Assembly: GCA_916613615.1 (NCBI GenBank)
Contig: OU744731.1
Coordinates: 50,072,645-50,136,644 of the forward strand
Length of the DNA stretch: 64,000 bases
Source of the DNA: Steromphala cineraria
Lineage: Eukaryota > Mollusca > Gastropoda > Trochida > Trochidae
Direction: 5' to 3'
Positions within the stretch are counted from its first letter, which is position 1; every line of letters starts with the position of its first letter. The position numbers and the translations under genes were made by a program. The notes beneath the pieces are model-generated. The model made no database searches, was not told the DNA's origin, and saw only the letters and a list, made by a program, of their open reading frames with translations. Positions 1 through 11,184 of the stretch are shown piece by piece.

Positions 1-218
1 CCGAGCGAGAGCGAGGGTTATACACAAATTTGCAAGAGTTTCGTAAACGTCAATTGACACACTTCCGAGAGTAATAATTTCTCTATTACCGATTCTATTC
101 CATTTTACCATCTTAGAAATATCAAAGAAACGTGCAGCTTCACTTGCGACGGCCGACTATAGTGACGTCACGGACAATGATGTTATGACGTCACAGGCGA
201 AAATATACGGGAACTCGC
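1..218. repeat. Dispersed repeat, copy 1, with paired CRE-like sites
   Basis: This stretch is nearly identical to 1225-1431 and ends at the same point, so it is one copy of a dispersed repeat. It carries two TGACGTCA palindromes, at 163-170 and 186-193. That octamer is the CREB/ATF binding consensus. The copy is cut by the window start, so its left end is not visible. No coding potential is seen. Confidence 0.8.
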
Positions 219-847
219 GCTACAACAATCGTTGCTAGGCAAAAGGGATATGTGCACTAGTGCTCATATTGAAAATATGTCACCACTTATTTTCAACCAT
301 ATGGGTAATAAAATTGAAAAACACACTTGTTGTGTAAACATCACCTTCCAAGCGTGAACTTATCTCACGATTGAATGAAATACCTCTCAGGGTCAGTGTA
401 CATTGACCCTGTGTCAATAGACTTGGGCGCTGTCGATTCTCTATTTGTATGGACGTCTTAAGGTTAAAAATAAGCTTAGTGTTTGGACATGAACTTGCCA
501 CTAATTTTACAGAGACAGTCATGCCAGAAATCATTTTTAATCGTTCCTAATTAATCCTTTATACTAACGCTTTCTTCACCATTGCTATGAAAACTGAACG
601 CCAAAAGAAATGTTCCACCTGTTTGAATATGAATATCATTAAAAATTACGTGTTCAGAGGAATTTGCTTTGTTGTGTTGTAACACTTCCTCAGTTTAGTG
701 TTTTGTGCTAAAATAGCAGACCTGTAACTTGGTAAATAAGTTTCACAAGTTCTTCATTGGTGGGGTCAATTGTCCTATTTCCGATCATGCACAAAAGCAA
801 CAAAATCATAGAATAATCATTAGTTTAATGACAAATTGTATGTGATC
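219..847. other. Unannotated AT-rich spacer
   Basis: No recognisable gene or structured repeat. Short open frames here resemble no known family and have no splice or codon support. The left end of the following Tc1-like relic may lie in here, but no clear terminal repeat was found. Confidence 0.5.
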
Positions 848-1964
848 AGTATCTGGTATGTCCGCCGTTGGCATTCAAACGTGCCTGAACTCTTCGTCTC
901 ACAGAAAACGTCAGTCGTCTGATAAAAGCAAGTGGTATCTGCCTCCATCAGCCATCAATGCAGCAATAAGTTGTTGACGTGTGTGTGGTTGGTGTCAACG
1001 TTGACGGATCCTTCGATCGATATAATCCCAGAGATGTTCAATGTGATTCATATCGGGCGATCTGGCAGGCCAAGGGTAAACGTCGGCGTTGTTGACGTTG
1101 AGGTACTGTAACTTTAGTCTGGCGACATGAGAACAAGAATTGTCCTGTTGAAAAAGGATGTTTGGATTACGGTTGAGTAATAACTAGAGATTATTACCCG
1201 AGGAAGTGTGTCAGATGACTTTTACGAATCGAGTGTGAATGTTTGCACGAGTTTCGTAAACGTCAATTGACACACTTCCGAGAGTAATAATTTCTCTATT
1301 ACCGATTCTATTCCATTTTACCATCTTAGAAATATCAAAGAAACGTGCAGCTTCACTTGCGACGGCCGACTATAGTGACGTCACGGACAATTATGTTATG
1401 ACGTCACAGGCGAAAATATACGGGAACTCGCATTTGCGCTTATCCCACCTCAGACCTTGACGCTGCCTCCACCGGAAGGGATAACTGCCTCTACGCAGCA
1501 GCGTGCCTCCTTCTCACCCCGGTGACGGTAGACCTTCCCTCTCCCGTCTGCTACATGTATCTGGAACCGAATATTTCTGGCCCAAGCAACCCTGTTTTGT
1601 CGATGTCGGCGCGTCAACAGCATTGCTTGCATCGTCCGGTATGACCTCAGTCCATGTTGTCGGAGCCTTCTTCTCACCCTCTGTGGACTGATTTGGTATC
1701 CAAGTGCAGTAGAAGTTGTCGTTGTGGCGGCTTGAAAGCGGTTCCTGAAATGCAGTTGAAGCAGGTGTCTTCATTTGGGTTTGTCACAGGCGGCCTGCCA
1801 CTTCTAGCTCGGTCTCGAGTCGATCCAGTCTGTTGTAGACGTCCACGCAGCCTTACAATAGTGAGACGATGACATCCGAATGCAGCTGCGACTTCTCCAT
1901 CAGTGAACCCAGTCTGCAGCAATCCAGTAATTCTTTCCCGTTCTTCAGTTGTTAATCTCGGCAT
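848..1964 (-). pseudogene. Tc1/mariner-family transposase pseudogene, interrupted by a repeat
   Basis: Reading on the minus strand from 1964, the start MPRLTTEERERITGLLQ and a paired helix-turn-helix (RLTIVRLRGRLQQ, RSGRPPVT) form the DNA-binding domain. The catalytic domain follows: VADGRGKVYRHRG, then GGGSVKV, a stop and GGIS, where the family has GGGSVMVWGGIS. A repeat at 1190-1431 splits the gene there. Beyond it come LFQQDNSCSHVARL with the second catalytic Asp, DVYPWPARSPDM, IEHLWD with the third acidic residue, and the typical end GGHTRY at 848-868. Several stops, frameshifts and an internal deletion make it inactive. In the family this enzyme cuts and pastes the element at TA sites. 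Confidence 0.9.
1190..1431. repeat. Dispersed repeat, copy 2, inserted in the Tc1 relic, with a terminal hairpin
   Basis: The segment from about 1225 matches 1-218. Its left part, 1190-1230, is the imperfect reverse complement of 1249-1291. Shared arm sequence includes GGAAGTGTGTCA and TGACACACTTCC, flanked by ATTATTAC and GTAATAAT. Like copy 1 it keeps two CRE-like TGACGTCA sites, at 1376-1383 and 1399-1406. It splits the transposase reading frame, so it inserted after the Tc1 element. Confidence 0.8.
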
Positions 1965-1989
1965 TGTAATCGATTTATGGTGTGAAATA

Positions 1990-2750
1990 ATGAATACAGT
2001 GGCCTTTTATACCCGTTACCAACTGATTTCACATGCATTTCATGCTAGGTAAAAATTCTATGGCTATGTTTGGTGACATGATCCTTCTGAAGAAAACCAA
2101 AATGTTTAAGAAGTTCCATATTTAGAAAGATTTAGAAACAAATCTAGTCCGTAAACATGCGTCAAAGCTTCCTAAAACAGTCGAAGCACATTGTCACAAA
2201 ACTTAAAATTGACTTTTAAACGTTGCCTACATGAATTTGACAATAGATTTATAAAATATTTTCAGATTTAAGATTTTAAAATATTTTTTAAACGATAAAC
2301 TTTAATTGGTGAAAATATCCAAAATTACATTTTCTCACAAAAAGAGCATAACAATCATTTCAAATTGTTTTCGTGAATATATTTTATTAATTAAATAAAA
2401 TTGATTAAACATATTAAAAGTAATGCATGGATTTATCATCTTTATAACCGTTTTAAAACATTATAAAAACATATCACTTGTATTCCATGTTAAATATGTT
2501 CATGTTCTATTGGTGTTAATCTTCGCAATATAAATTCAGAGGATTGTCATAAAAATAATAACATGTACTCCAAAGATTGGAATAATGGGTCATCAGAAGA
2601 TTATATCCCAGCAGTACCACTAAATCTATCATATGTATATGAAAGAACCGATTACAATAATACTGAAAACTTATTACAGTCAAAATGTCAAAATCATGTC
2701 AATGTCAAATCTTCAGTAGTCAGATGATACACTTGCCAAGTTCCAGTAAA
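1990..2750. other. AT-rich spacer without recognisable gene
   Basis: Very AT-rich, with no long open frame and no clear repeat partner in the window. The right end of the Tc1-like relic should fall in its first hundred bases, but I could not identify a terminal repeat. Confidence 0.5.
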
Positions 2751-2751
2751 A

Positions 2752-3060
2752 TAGTACGTTTTTGATTAAACGTCATTATTTTTACTTACCGTAGACAAGT
2801 GACCTTAGCCTGTTAGCCATATAACATGTAATTGACTCATTCCCACAGAAGTAATGAAAACATCATTACACAGATCAATCAGAGTACCCGTCCGTCACTA
2901 GTCCACTGGGTGGCGTGACCTGTCATCCAATTAGATTCATTCACATTACCCAGGAGTCCCAATTAACGATGGATGCGTAAGAGGGGAGGCGGGACGGGTA
3001 TGACGACGGTCACTTGTCTACGGTAAGTAAAAATGATGACGTTTAATCAAAATCATACTA
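2752..3060. repeat. 53-bp inverted repeats around a 203-bp spacer, beside the DIRS-like element
   Basis: 2752-2804 and 3008-3060 are reverse complements with 3 mismatches in 53 positions. The inner ends carry ACTTACCGTAGACAAGTGACC and its complement. A further direct partial copy (GACAAGTGACCTTAGCCTG) lies just inside the neighbouring coding remnant, at about 3090-3108. DIRS and Ngaro elements have inverted or split direct terminal repeats instead of LTRs, so this could be the 3' terminal structure of the element at 3272-5430. An independent foldback MITE is the alternative. Confidence 0.7.
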
Positions 3061-3271
3061 TTATTCAGTTACTAACCTCCGACAAGTGACCTTAGCCTGA
3101 TACCGCTGTAGGTGGCGGGTAGAATTCGTCGCATAGCGGTAACTCTCAAGATTGATCTGATCATCGGTGACCTAGCGAGCGACCGTTCTAATGAGGATTA
3201 ATTGTCTGACCTCTCGCGGTTCCTAATTAAACACCACAAAACCACTATAACCATTCAACAAGCAAGTTAAT

Positions 3272-3665
3272 TCAATGGGTTAAGGAGCCCCTCTCAACTC
3301 GTGAGGGCCCGTTAGCGTGGATGGTTGCGCCCCCTGCCAGGGGGGCCCCCGTGGTTCGCTGCTGGGCAAAGACCTGCGCCCCCAGGTCCTCCGTAGAGAC
3401 ATCGCGCAGGTAATGGTTGGCGAACACCAAGCCCGACTTCCAGAAGCAGCCGGCAATGATGTCCGCCACTGATAAGTTGCTGTGTAGGGCCATAGTCACC
3501 GATACTTTTTGCGAAGGACGGACATAATGGCCGCAAGGTTCGTGTTGATGGAGGAGGCCTTAAGCCTTCTCACTGTGCGTAGGTGGACCAAGTAATCCAC
3601 GACCTGGGGCACCGTTACCGACCGCACATCGAACCCCTACCCTTCGCAAAAGGTCATGAAGGAAG
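3272..3665 (-). pseudogene. DIRS-type tyrosine recombinase pseudogene
   Basis: The minus strand reads STRKLYDFQWASFMTFCEG, then QVVDYLVHLRTVRRLKASS and NTNLAAIMSVLRKKYR. These are the core-binding (SAM-like) part of the retrotransposon tyrosine recombinases. The frame then jumps to LSVADIIAGCFWKS...FANHYLRDVS, the C-terminal motif with the last catalytic His/Trp and the nucleophilic Tyr in HYLRD. The middle of the catalytic domain, including the first Arg box, is missing, and there are frameshifts. Such enzymes integrate a circular cDNA without a target duplication. The gene lies downstream of the reverse transcriptase on the same strand, the usual DIRS order. Confidence 0.8.
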
Positions 3666-4096
3666 CCCATTGAAAGTCGTACAGCTTGCGCGTGGATGAC
3701 CGCTGTGAGGTTGCCACTGCGCTGGCTACCGCCTCTGAGAATCCTGCGCTCCTCATTCCATCTTGGAGACAACCCAGACGTGCAGATGGAGAATCTGAGG
3801 GTTCTCGTGCACCCGTCTGCTTGGGTTGTTCCTGAGAAGGTCCCACCTGGTTGGCAGGGGAACCGGCTCCTGAGTGCAGAGTCTCCGTAGGGGAACATAC
3901 CACGGCCTTGCCGGCCACTTCGGTGCGACCAGGAGCAGACGCAGGCGCCTCGTCTCCTGGACTTTTGCGACAACTTGAGTCTGAATGGCAGGGGGGGGTT
4001 TGAAGCGTTGATCGACCAGGCTGCCGTCGAGCTGTCTGTGTGGACACACAGCACCTGGTTCTCCAGGCGACCTGACCAGGCGTATGGCGTTCAACT

Positions 4097-5260
4097 TCAG
4101 GAAGTTGATGTGATGTCCGGCTTGCGCCGGCGACCACACGCCCGCCGCCTGATCGGTCCCATGTGCGCGCCCCACCCCTGGGTAGAGGCGTCCACGTACA
4201 ATTGGCTCCCGACGGGGGGTTGCCGGAGGGGTACCCCTGCCAAGACGTTGCTTCCGTCCTGCCACCATTGAAGGTGGTGAATGAGGTCCTGCGGCATCCT
4301 GATGCGATGGCCGCAAGACACCTCCCGAACGTGTCCGTTCAGTACTATCTGGAGGGGACGGAGGTGAAGCCTCCCCCTCCTCGTGAAGTCTTGAGCTGAA
4401 GTCAAGAACCCTAGCAGGGGTTGCCACTGTCAAAGGCCCTGTCCTGCGTCCTGTCCAGACGGACGCCCAGGAAGACGAGCGACGTCGTCGGTCCTAGGTC
4501 CGACTTGTCCAGATTGACAAGCCAACCCAGGCGTCTGAACAGAGCGATCACAAAGTGCCTTTGTCTGGTCAGAACTGACGGGGAGCAGTGGCTCCCGAAC
4601 CCGTCGTCCAGGTACATCGAGAACTGGATGTCGTGCGTGTGAAGGAACTTGACGATGGGTTGGGTCACCCGAGTGAATAACCAAGGGGCTGTCGAAATCC
4701 CGAAGGGCAACACCTTCCACTGGAAGTGACGGCCCGCCATGACGAATCAGAGGTACTTGCAATCTGCAGGGCAGATTAGGACATGCAAGTTCTCGTCTTG
4801 GAGGTCCAATTGAATTGTTGTAGCAATCGCATGATAGACCGCACCGTCAAGAGCCGAAAATATGAACTGTTTCATGTCGTGAATCAGCCGCCATTTTTTT
4901 GGTTCTTTTTCGGTCTCACGAATACTGGAGAGTAGAACCCCGGTGTCAGACCCTGGAGCGAAGCTCGCTCATCGCCTCCTTGGTGATTAGGATCTCCACT
5001 TGTTCCAGTGTGCGCGCAAGCCGTTCCGGCTCTAGCGGACGTTCCACTGGCGAACAAGTCAAAGGGGGGCGGGTGTGCATGGGTATACGAAACCCACGTT
5101 CCAGCGTCTGACAGACGTACTCGTCCAGGCCCAACTGCCTCCAGTTGGCCACAAAAGCTGAAAGAAGGCCTCCAACGGCCCCGTCTCGTACCTCTACCGC
5201 TGCCGGCGGCAGGAGAGGAGGCGCCCAGGAGTCACCTTTTCTTGTGGGTTCCTCCATAGG
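4097..5260 (-). pseudogene. DIRS-like reverse transcriptase and RNase H pseudogene
   Basis: On the minus strand, GGLLSAFVANWRQLGLDEYV and the following region lead into the RT domain. The RT reads PVFVRPKKNQK, WRLIHDMKQ, ENLHVLICPADCKYL, a stop, then FVMAGRHFQWKVLPFG. The catalytic box is SMYLDDGFG (YLDD). RNase H follows, with SQLYVDASTQGWGAHMG and, in another frame, HHINFLKLNAIRL. The order RT, RNase H, tyrosine recombinase (no integrase) identifies a DIRS-order element. At least one in-frame stop and several frameshifts show it is dead. This GC-rich block contrasts with the AT-rich surroundings. Confidence 0.85.
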
Positions 5261-5430
5261 CGCGTCCCTTGTCACGCGGTGTCCTCTTTGGAGAGTGGCC
5301 GGCGTTGTAGCCGCCGCGACCCTTGCCTGGCCGGCCCCCGTCCCGAAAGGAAACCACGCCGGTCCTAGAGCCGGCGGGGGATTGCGGAGCGCCACCCTTG
5401 CGCTTCTTGGGTGTTGTCAGCAGGGATTTT
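5261..5430 (-). pseudogene. Gly/Arg/Lys-rich 5' remnant of the DIRS-like element
   Basis: The minus strand encodes a basic, glycine-rich stretch (GGRPGKGRGGYNAG, TPRDKGR) upstream of the RT. The position and composition suit the ORF1/gag-like nucleic-acid-binding region of DIRS elements, but I recognise no domain. It ends abruptly at about 5430, where a Tc1 transposase fragment on the other strand begins. Confidence 0.45.
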
Positions 5431-5432
5431 CT

Positions 5433-5586
5433 CACGCGGAACAACGTCATAGTGTTGCCATGGCCCGTCCAAGAGCCCAGACATCGGGTGAGGGATCGTG
5501 ATGTTCTACCCCAGACACTTGATGCCATGTTCCAGACTCTCCAAGAAGAGTGGCGGGCAGTTCCTCGGGCTGTCATCCGGAAGTAG
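5433..5586 (+). pseudogene. Tc1/mariner transposase C-terminal scrap
   Basis: The plus strand reads TRNNVIVLPWPVQ, then RVRDRDVLPQTLDAMFQ and LQEEWRAVPRAVIRK before a stop. This is the end of a Tc1-like transposase. The SPDLNPIEHLWD box that normally joins these parts, and carries the third catalytic acid, has been deleted. It sits between the DIRS remnant and the piggyBac left end. Confidence 0.8.
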
Positions 5587-5665
5587 TTCCACGACGGTGT
5601 CAAGAAGTGATCGGGAAACAGTGAGGACACACCAGATACTGAAATTTCACCTGTGATGTACATAC

Positions 5666-5683
5666 TTAACCCTTACGATGCGG
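5666..5683 (+). repeat. piggyBac left TTAA duplication and 14-bp terminal inverted repeat
   Basis: TTAA at 5666-5669 is followed by CCCTTACGATGCGG. It matches the right end exactly in reverse complement. Starting with CCC directly after TTAA is characteristic of the superfamily. Confidence 0.95.
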
Positions 5684-5959
5684 CTATATATTTTTGCTCA
5701 ACTAGCCCCCGTGGCGACATTGTTTTGTCCGGTGCCAGCCACCGTTATATCCTGATTGCACCGCCCACTGAATATGTTTATGTAGCGAGTCCCGGGTCTT
5801 TTACAACAATTGGTGTATCTATTTCGCGGATCCCGGATTTTTATTTAGAGCCTTGTAAAATGTTTATTTATGCACACAGAATAATTCTTTTTACATGGAC
5901 TTCTAGATACACTGTGCCTCTTTATAAATATATAAAAAAACATTACGATGCGCCTCATA

Positions 5960-8300
5960 TTTTTTTTCCCACAGTCATCAAAAGAAAGTCTTTAATTCCG
6001 CTTGCCGCTTCTTTATTTTTGTGCGTGCATAGACATATGATACATGGAAAAAAAGACAATTCTTTTATCTACAAGTTGATATAAAAATTATAAAAATATC
6101 TCTAATGGTTCGTGAGATATGAGTGCCGCAAGATGCGCGAGTTAAATACAAGTTCAATTAGCGAACGCCGGCGCGCAAGTAGCGCGTGTGAACGATCACT
6201 TATCTTTCGCTTGCCGCTTCTTTATTCCTGTCCGCGCATAGACATATGATACATGGAAAAAAAGACAATTCTTTTCTCTACAAGTTGATATAAAAATTAT
6301 AAAAATATCTCTAATGGTTCGTGAGATATGAGTGCCGCAAGGTGCGGGAGTTAAATACAAGTTTAATTAGCGAACGCCGGAGCGCAAGTAGAGCGCGCAC
6401 CGCTTCTTCATTGCGCGCATAGACATATGATACATGGAAAAAAAGACAATTCTTTTCTCTACAAGTTGATATAAAAATTATAAAAATATCTCTAATGGTT
6501 CGTGAGATATGAGTGCCGCAAGGTGCGCGAGTTTACACAAGTTCAATTAGCGAACGCCGGAGCGCAAGTAGCGCGTGTGAACGATCACTTATCTTTCGCT
6601 TGCCGCTTCTTTATTTTTGTGCGCGCATAGACATATGATACATGGAAAAAAAGACAATTCTTTTCTCTACAAGTTGATATAAAAATTATAAAAATATCTC
6701 TAATGGTTCGTGAGATATGAGTGCCGCAAGGTGCGGGAGTTAAATACAAGTTCAATTAGCGAACGCCGGAGCGGAAGTAGCGCGTGTGAACGATCACTTA
6801 TCTTTCGCTTGCCGCTTCTTTATTTTTGTGCGCGCATAGACATATGATACATGGAAAAAAAGACAATTCTTTTCTCTACAAGTTGATATAAAAATTATAA
6901 AAATATCTCTAATGGTTCGTGAGATATGAGTGCCGCAAGGTGCGGGAGTTAAATACAAGTTCAATTAGCGAACGCCGGAGCGGAAGTAGCGCGTGTGAAC
7001 GATCACTTATCTTTCGCTTGCCGCTTCTTTATTTTTGTGCGCGCATAGACATATGATACATGGAAAAAAAGACAATTCTTTTCTCTACAAGTTGATATAA
7101 AAATTATAAAAATATCTCTAATGGTTCGTGAGATATGAGTGCCGCAAGGTGCGGGAGTTAAATACAAGTTCAATTAGCGAACGCCGGAGCGGAAGTAGCG
7201 CGTGTGAACGATCACTTATCTTTCGCTTGCCGCTTCTTTATTTTTGTGCGCGCATAGACATATGATACATGGAAAAAAAGACAATTCTTTTCTCTACAAG
7301 TTGATATAAAAATTATAAAAATATCTCTAATGGTTCGTGAGATATGAGTGCCGCAAGGTGCGGGAGTTAAATACAAGTTCAATTAGCGAACGCCGGAGCG
7401 CAAGTAGAGCGCGCACCGCTTCTTCATTGCGCGCATAGACATATGATACATGGAAAAAAAGACAATTCTTTTCTCTACAAGTTGATATAAAAATTATAAA
7501 AATATCTCTAATGGTTCGTGAGATATGAGTGCCACAAGGTGCGGGAGTTAAATACAAGTTCAATTAGCGAACGCCGGAGCGGAAGTAGCGCGTGTGAACG
7601 ATCACTTATCTTTCGCTTGCCGCTTCTTTATTTTTGTGCGCGCATAGACATATGATACATGGAAAAAAAGACAATTCTTTTCTCTACAAGTTGATATAAA
7701 AATTATAAAAATATCTCTAATGGTTCGTGAGATATGAGTGCCGCAAGGTGCGGGAGTTAAATACAAGTTCAATTAGCGAACGCCGGAGCGCAAGTAGAGC
7801 GCGCACCGCTTCTTCATTGCGCGCATAGACATATGATACATGGAAAAAAAGACAATTCTTTTCTCTACAAGTTGATATAAAAATTATAAAAATATCTCTA
7901 ATGGTTCGTGAGATATGAGTGCCGCAAGGTGCGCGAGTTAACACAAGTTCAATTAGCGAACGCCGGAGCGCAAGTAGCGCGTGTGAACGATCACTTGTCT
8001 TTCGCTTGCCGCTTCTTTATTCCTGTCCGCGCATAGACATATGATACATGGAAATGAAGACAATTCTTTTCTCTACAAGTTGATATAAAAATTATAAAAA
8101 TATCTCTAATGGTTCGTGAGATATGAGTGCCACAAGGTGCGGGAGTTAAATACAAGTTCAATTAGCGAACGCCGGCGCGCAAGTAGCGCGGGTGGACGAT
8201 GTCATTTATTCCGTGCATCGCTGCCGCTTCTTTATCATTGTGCGCGCATAGACAAATGATACATTGAAATGAAGACAATTTACTCCTCTACAAAATGGAG
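5960..8300. repeat. Left internal tandem array, 209/181-bp units
   Basis: About twelve head-to-tail units can be counted from the recurring landmark AGACATATGATACATGG. It falls near 6031, 6240, 6421, 6629, 6838, 7047, 7256, 7438, 7647, 7828 and 8036, with a divergent unit near 8249. Two unit lengths alternate irregularly: about 209 bp, and about 181 bp lacking a 28-bp block that includes GAACGATCACTTATC. Central units are nearly identical; edge units are diverged, as expected for a homogenised satellite. Degenerate related sequence continues to about 8530. The open frames across it are by-products of the repeats. Confidence 0.93.
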
Positions 8301-8770
8301 AAAAAAATTTGAAATTATCTCAAACGTTCCGTGAGATATGAATGCCGCAAGGTGGGTAACCCCAATCATTTTTGAGAAAAGGTTTGATATTTCCGACAGA
8401 TAGCTTGCAGTTTCTTTAGTTTTTCGTGCGCATTTACAAATGACACATTGGACTGAAGCTCGTTCTTCGCTCTTTACAATCATGTAAATGATTTGATCCC
8501 CACCCCCTTCCAAAATTGTATATAGTGCCAAAGAAGGGGTGGGGGTTCATGATGCGGCTTCAGTTGAACTTCCACGGACAGCTCACATTGACTTTCTCTG
8601 TCTCTGTTACGAAATAAAAAAAGAAAAATTTATTTTTATAAATGCTTGTACAATATAATCAACAAATATATAAGTATAACAATAATCACCTTCAAAGGTG
8701 CGAATAACAGCTTTATAGAACCTAACAAGGTCTAGAGTTCAGTCCACACTTCTACTTCTTTTTTCTTTCT

Positions 8771-10750
8771 TCAATTATCTTCATCCCCATCTTCCTCTTC
8801 CCTCTCTATCATACTGATATAGGCTTTACAGAAATCTTGTGATGTGTGGTATAGGCGGAAACATGGTTCTACACACAAAGCAACATTGCAGTCTAGACAC
8901 TCGAAACAAGATTCTCTTCCTACTCTTTTCTTCTTTCTTGCTGGCTGGTTGGCAGCTGCCGCTCCACGCCGCAAGAGTTCACGTCTGGCTTTAGAACATA
9001 CAACACAGGTGCGTGACAAATTCTTCTTTCTTCCTACAGGCTCGATCTTTGAAGGAAAGTGACGGCCATGCAGGCGTACAATACTGTCGTCGGTCGTACA
9101 TCGCCGACCCCGGGGACGTCTGCCGAGAGATGCAACCTTATCTCTGTCGGCAAATGTTATGATGTGTTGAACTATTTCTTTTCTAAATTCTCTGTTTGTC
9201 TTTAGTGTTTTATCTTTGGAGAGTTCTTTGTACAGAACGTAGGCATTCAAAAGAGCAACGTTGAGGATATGAAACCACACACGCTTCCACCACTTTAGAG
9301 TTTTCATCTTGAACGGTGTGTACGACAACATCTGACCGGCCCGGTCGACGCCACCCATGTACTTGTTGTATTCATGAACGATCCGAGGTTTTGTAATTGG
9401 TTCTCCAGTCACCCTGTTCTTCCTTCCCGACTCGACATCTTCCGTGTCCTCAACAGTGGACATAAGCAAGACTGACTTTCTGTCCTCATACCTGACGATC
9501 AGAAGTTCTTTGTTGTGTTGCTGCAACATAGAACCTTTCTCTGGTTTCTTCGTTTTTCTCTTCAGTTTGACTGGGATTCCGCTCCTATTTCCTCGCAAAG
9601 TCCCCGTCGCACCGAAACCACACTTCCACAGATTGATGTACAATGTCACAGATGAATAGAAATTGTCCATGTAAACATGATATCCCTTCCGAGAGTAATC
9701 TTTGACCAAATCCATGACCAAATCATACGTTTTCCCTCCAATAGAAACTTCGTTGGTTCTTCCAGTGTAGAGTTTGAATTTACAGACGTATCCATTGTGC
9801 GAGTCACACAACATGTAAGCCTTGATGCCATACTTCTTAGGTTTGTCAGGGTTGTAAACCTTGAAGCTGAGGTTGCCTTTCCAAGGCACCAATCCCTCAT
9901 CAACTGAGATATGTTGATGCGGTATATAAACTCTTGAGAACCGATGTATGATGCGGTTATACAATATTCCAAGTTTATTGAGTGGGGAAAACTGTGGTGT
10001 GTTTCGTCCTGGCATTGTACTGTTATCAGATAAGTGAAGAAACGTGAGCAACAACCAAAACCTGTCTCTAGGCATACACTTTGGGAAGAAAGGCGTCGAG
10101 GTAACATCACTAGTCGACCAATACTCTGAAAAGTTCCTCTGTACAACTAAGGACATGGCGATAGTCATCGCTACGAATACTTTCATTTCCTCAGCATTCG
10201 TATCCTTCCACTGGCGCATTCTTGACTTGGGCGGGAGGACCTCGTCGTCGCATTCTTGGTGAAAGTATCTATTGGTTTCCGTTGCCATTAATCCGTAATC
10301 ATCTTCTTGTAAGAACATTTCGAAATAGTCAATAGGTTTTGGTTGCTCAGGCAATTCTTTGAACTGTCCCAGCCCAGTCTGTCCCGTAAAAGGCAGATCA
10401 ACACGTCCACGTGGCCTCGGCCCGTCCTTCCAGTTTGCCGCAAAATCCCCCTCCCCTGTATCAGAGGTGTCACTGTCTTGATCATCCAAGTCAACGAACT
10501 CGTCAGTGGAAGAACCAGCAGAAGCTGCGCTCGCCGTAGCAGCTAGTATACGTCTTGCAATGTTCCTTATGTCTGGATCACTGTCCATGTCCGATACCAA
10601 TCCATCACTATCACTATTCACATCACTATCATCAGTAGTTTCCATATCAGAAGTTTCATCAGCATGGACTTCGGAAGAGAACTCGTCGTCTGAAGCATAC
10701 GGCCCCCCATAGTTCCGAGTCCTCGGTCTCCTTCCTCTAAATCTTGGCAT
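8771..10750 (-). CDS. piggyBac transposase, full length
   Basis: A single 659-codon frame without introns, the usual size for this superfamily. It cuts and pastes the element at TTAA sites in the nucleus. The N-terminal 100 residues are acidic and Ser-rich (TSDMETTDDSD). The DDE_Tnp_1_7 domain follows, with the three catalytic Asp in ISVDEG (D284), VYMDNFYSS (D362) and MGGVDRAGQ (D469). The C-terminus holds a Cys-rich zinc-binding domain: CVVC near 582, then CFECLDC, C626, C630 and H635. In the family that domain binds the terminal repeats. It ends in an acidic tail. The start is the first Met of the frame and gives a typical MPRFRGRRPR beginning. A TTTATT on the plus strand near 8629 could supply a polyadenylation signal (weak). 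No disabling lesion is visible, so it may be active. Confidence 0.96.
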   Translation of the reverse strand: MPRFRGRRPRTRNYGGPYASDDEFSSEVHADETSDMETTDDSDVNSDSDGLVSDMDSDPDIRNIARRILAATASAASAGSSTDEFVDLDDQDSDTSDTGEGDFAANWKDGPRPRGRVDLPFTGQTGLGQFKELPEQPKPIDYFEMFLQEDDYGLMATETNRYFHQECDDEVLPPKSRMRQWKDTNAEEMKVFVAMTIAMSLVVQRNFSEYWSTSDVTSTPFFPKCMPRDRFWLLLTFLHLSDNSTMPGRNTPQFSPLNKLGILYNRIIHRFSRVYIPHQHISVDEGLVPWKGNLSFKVYNPDKPKKYGIKAYMLCDSHNGYVCKFKLYTGRTNEVSIGGKTYDLVMDLVKDYSRKGYHVYMDNFYSSVTLYINLWKCGFGATGTLRGNRSGIPVKLKRKTKKPEKGSMLQQHNKELLIVRYEDRKSVLLMSTVEDTEDVESGRKNRVTGEPITKPRIVHEYNKYMGGVDRAGQMLSYTPFKMKTLKWWKRVWFHILNVALLNAYVLYKELSKDKTLKTNREFRKEIVQHIITFADRDKVASLGRRPRGRRCTTDDSIVRLHGRHFPSKIEPVGRKKNLSRTCVVCSKARRELLRRGAAAANQPARKKKRVGRESCFECLDCNVALCVEPCFRLYHTSQDFCKAYISMIEREEEDGDEDN

Positions 10751-11184
10751 CTTCTATATCATCTGTAATAGATTGAAACAGATTTAGACATGTGCAAGTA
10801 AGAACAACTCAGGAGCATTTTACAGAGAAAATCAGTGTGAGCCTCATGGACATTCATTTGCCGTCATTCCAAAGTATTTGAAACAATCACACCATCGGCG
10901 CCGACGGCACCAAAGGCAATGGTAAAATTCACATATTTGGACGTTTCATGACTGTCCCGGCTAACCCCGGTTCTTTTATTCATACGACTCCCCAAAAGTC
11001 GAAAACCTGGGCTTTCTTCTGACTTCCTAGGCGACGAGTTGGCGAGTCGCGAACGAAACAACCATCTACGTCAGGGAAGCTCTGATTGTCAGTTGTGGAT
11101 TACAAAAGTTTTGCAACTTTTGATAGGTTCCACGGACCTAACCGCCGCAGCGTCGCGGCGAAACCCAAACAAAATTGCCGATGT
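10751..11184. other. Region upstream of the piggyBac transposase
   Basis: This should hold the transposase promoter and 5' leader on the minus strand. I see no convincing TATA box or initiator. A GC-rich patch (CGCCGCAGCGTCGCGGCG) lies at about 11143-11160. Confidence 0.35.

Noticed and set aside
5653..6084. 143-codon plus-strand ORF at the left end of piggyBac
   Set aside because: It spans the terminal repeat and the first array units; no domain, and its composition follows the repeat.
5960..8300. CRISPR-like regular repeats
   Set aside because: The whole 209-bp unit repeats with no unique spacers; it is a satellite in a eukaryotic transposon.
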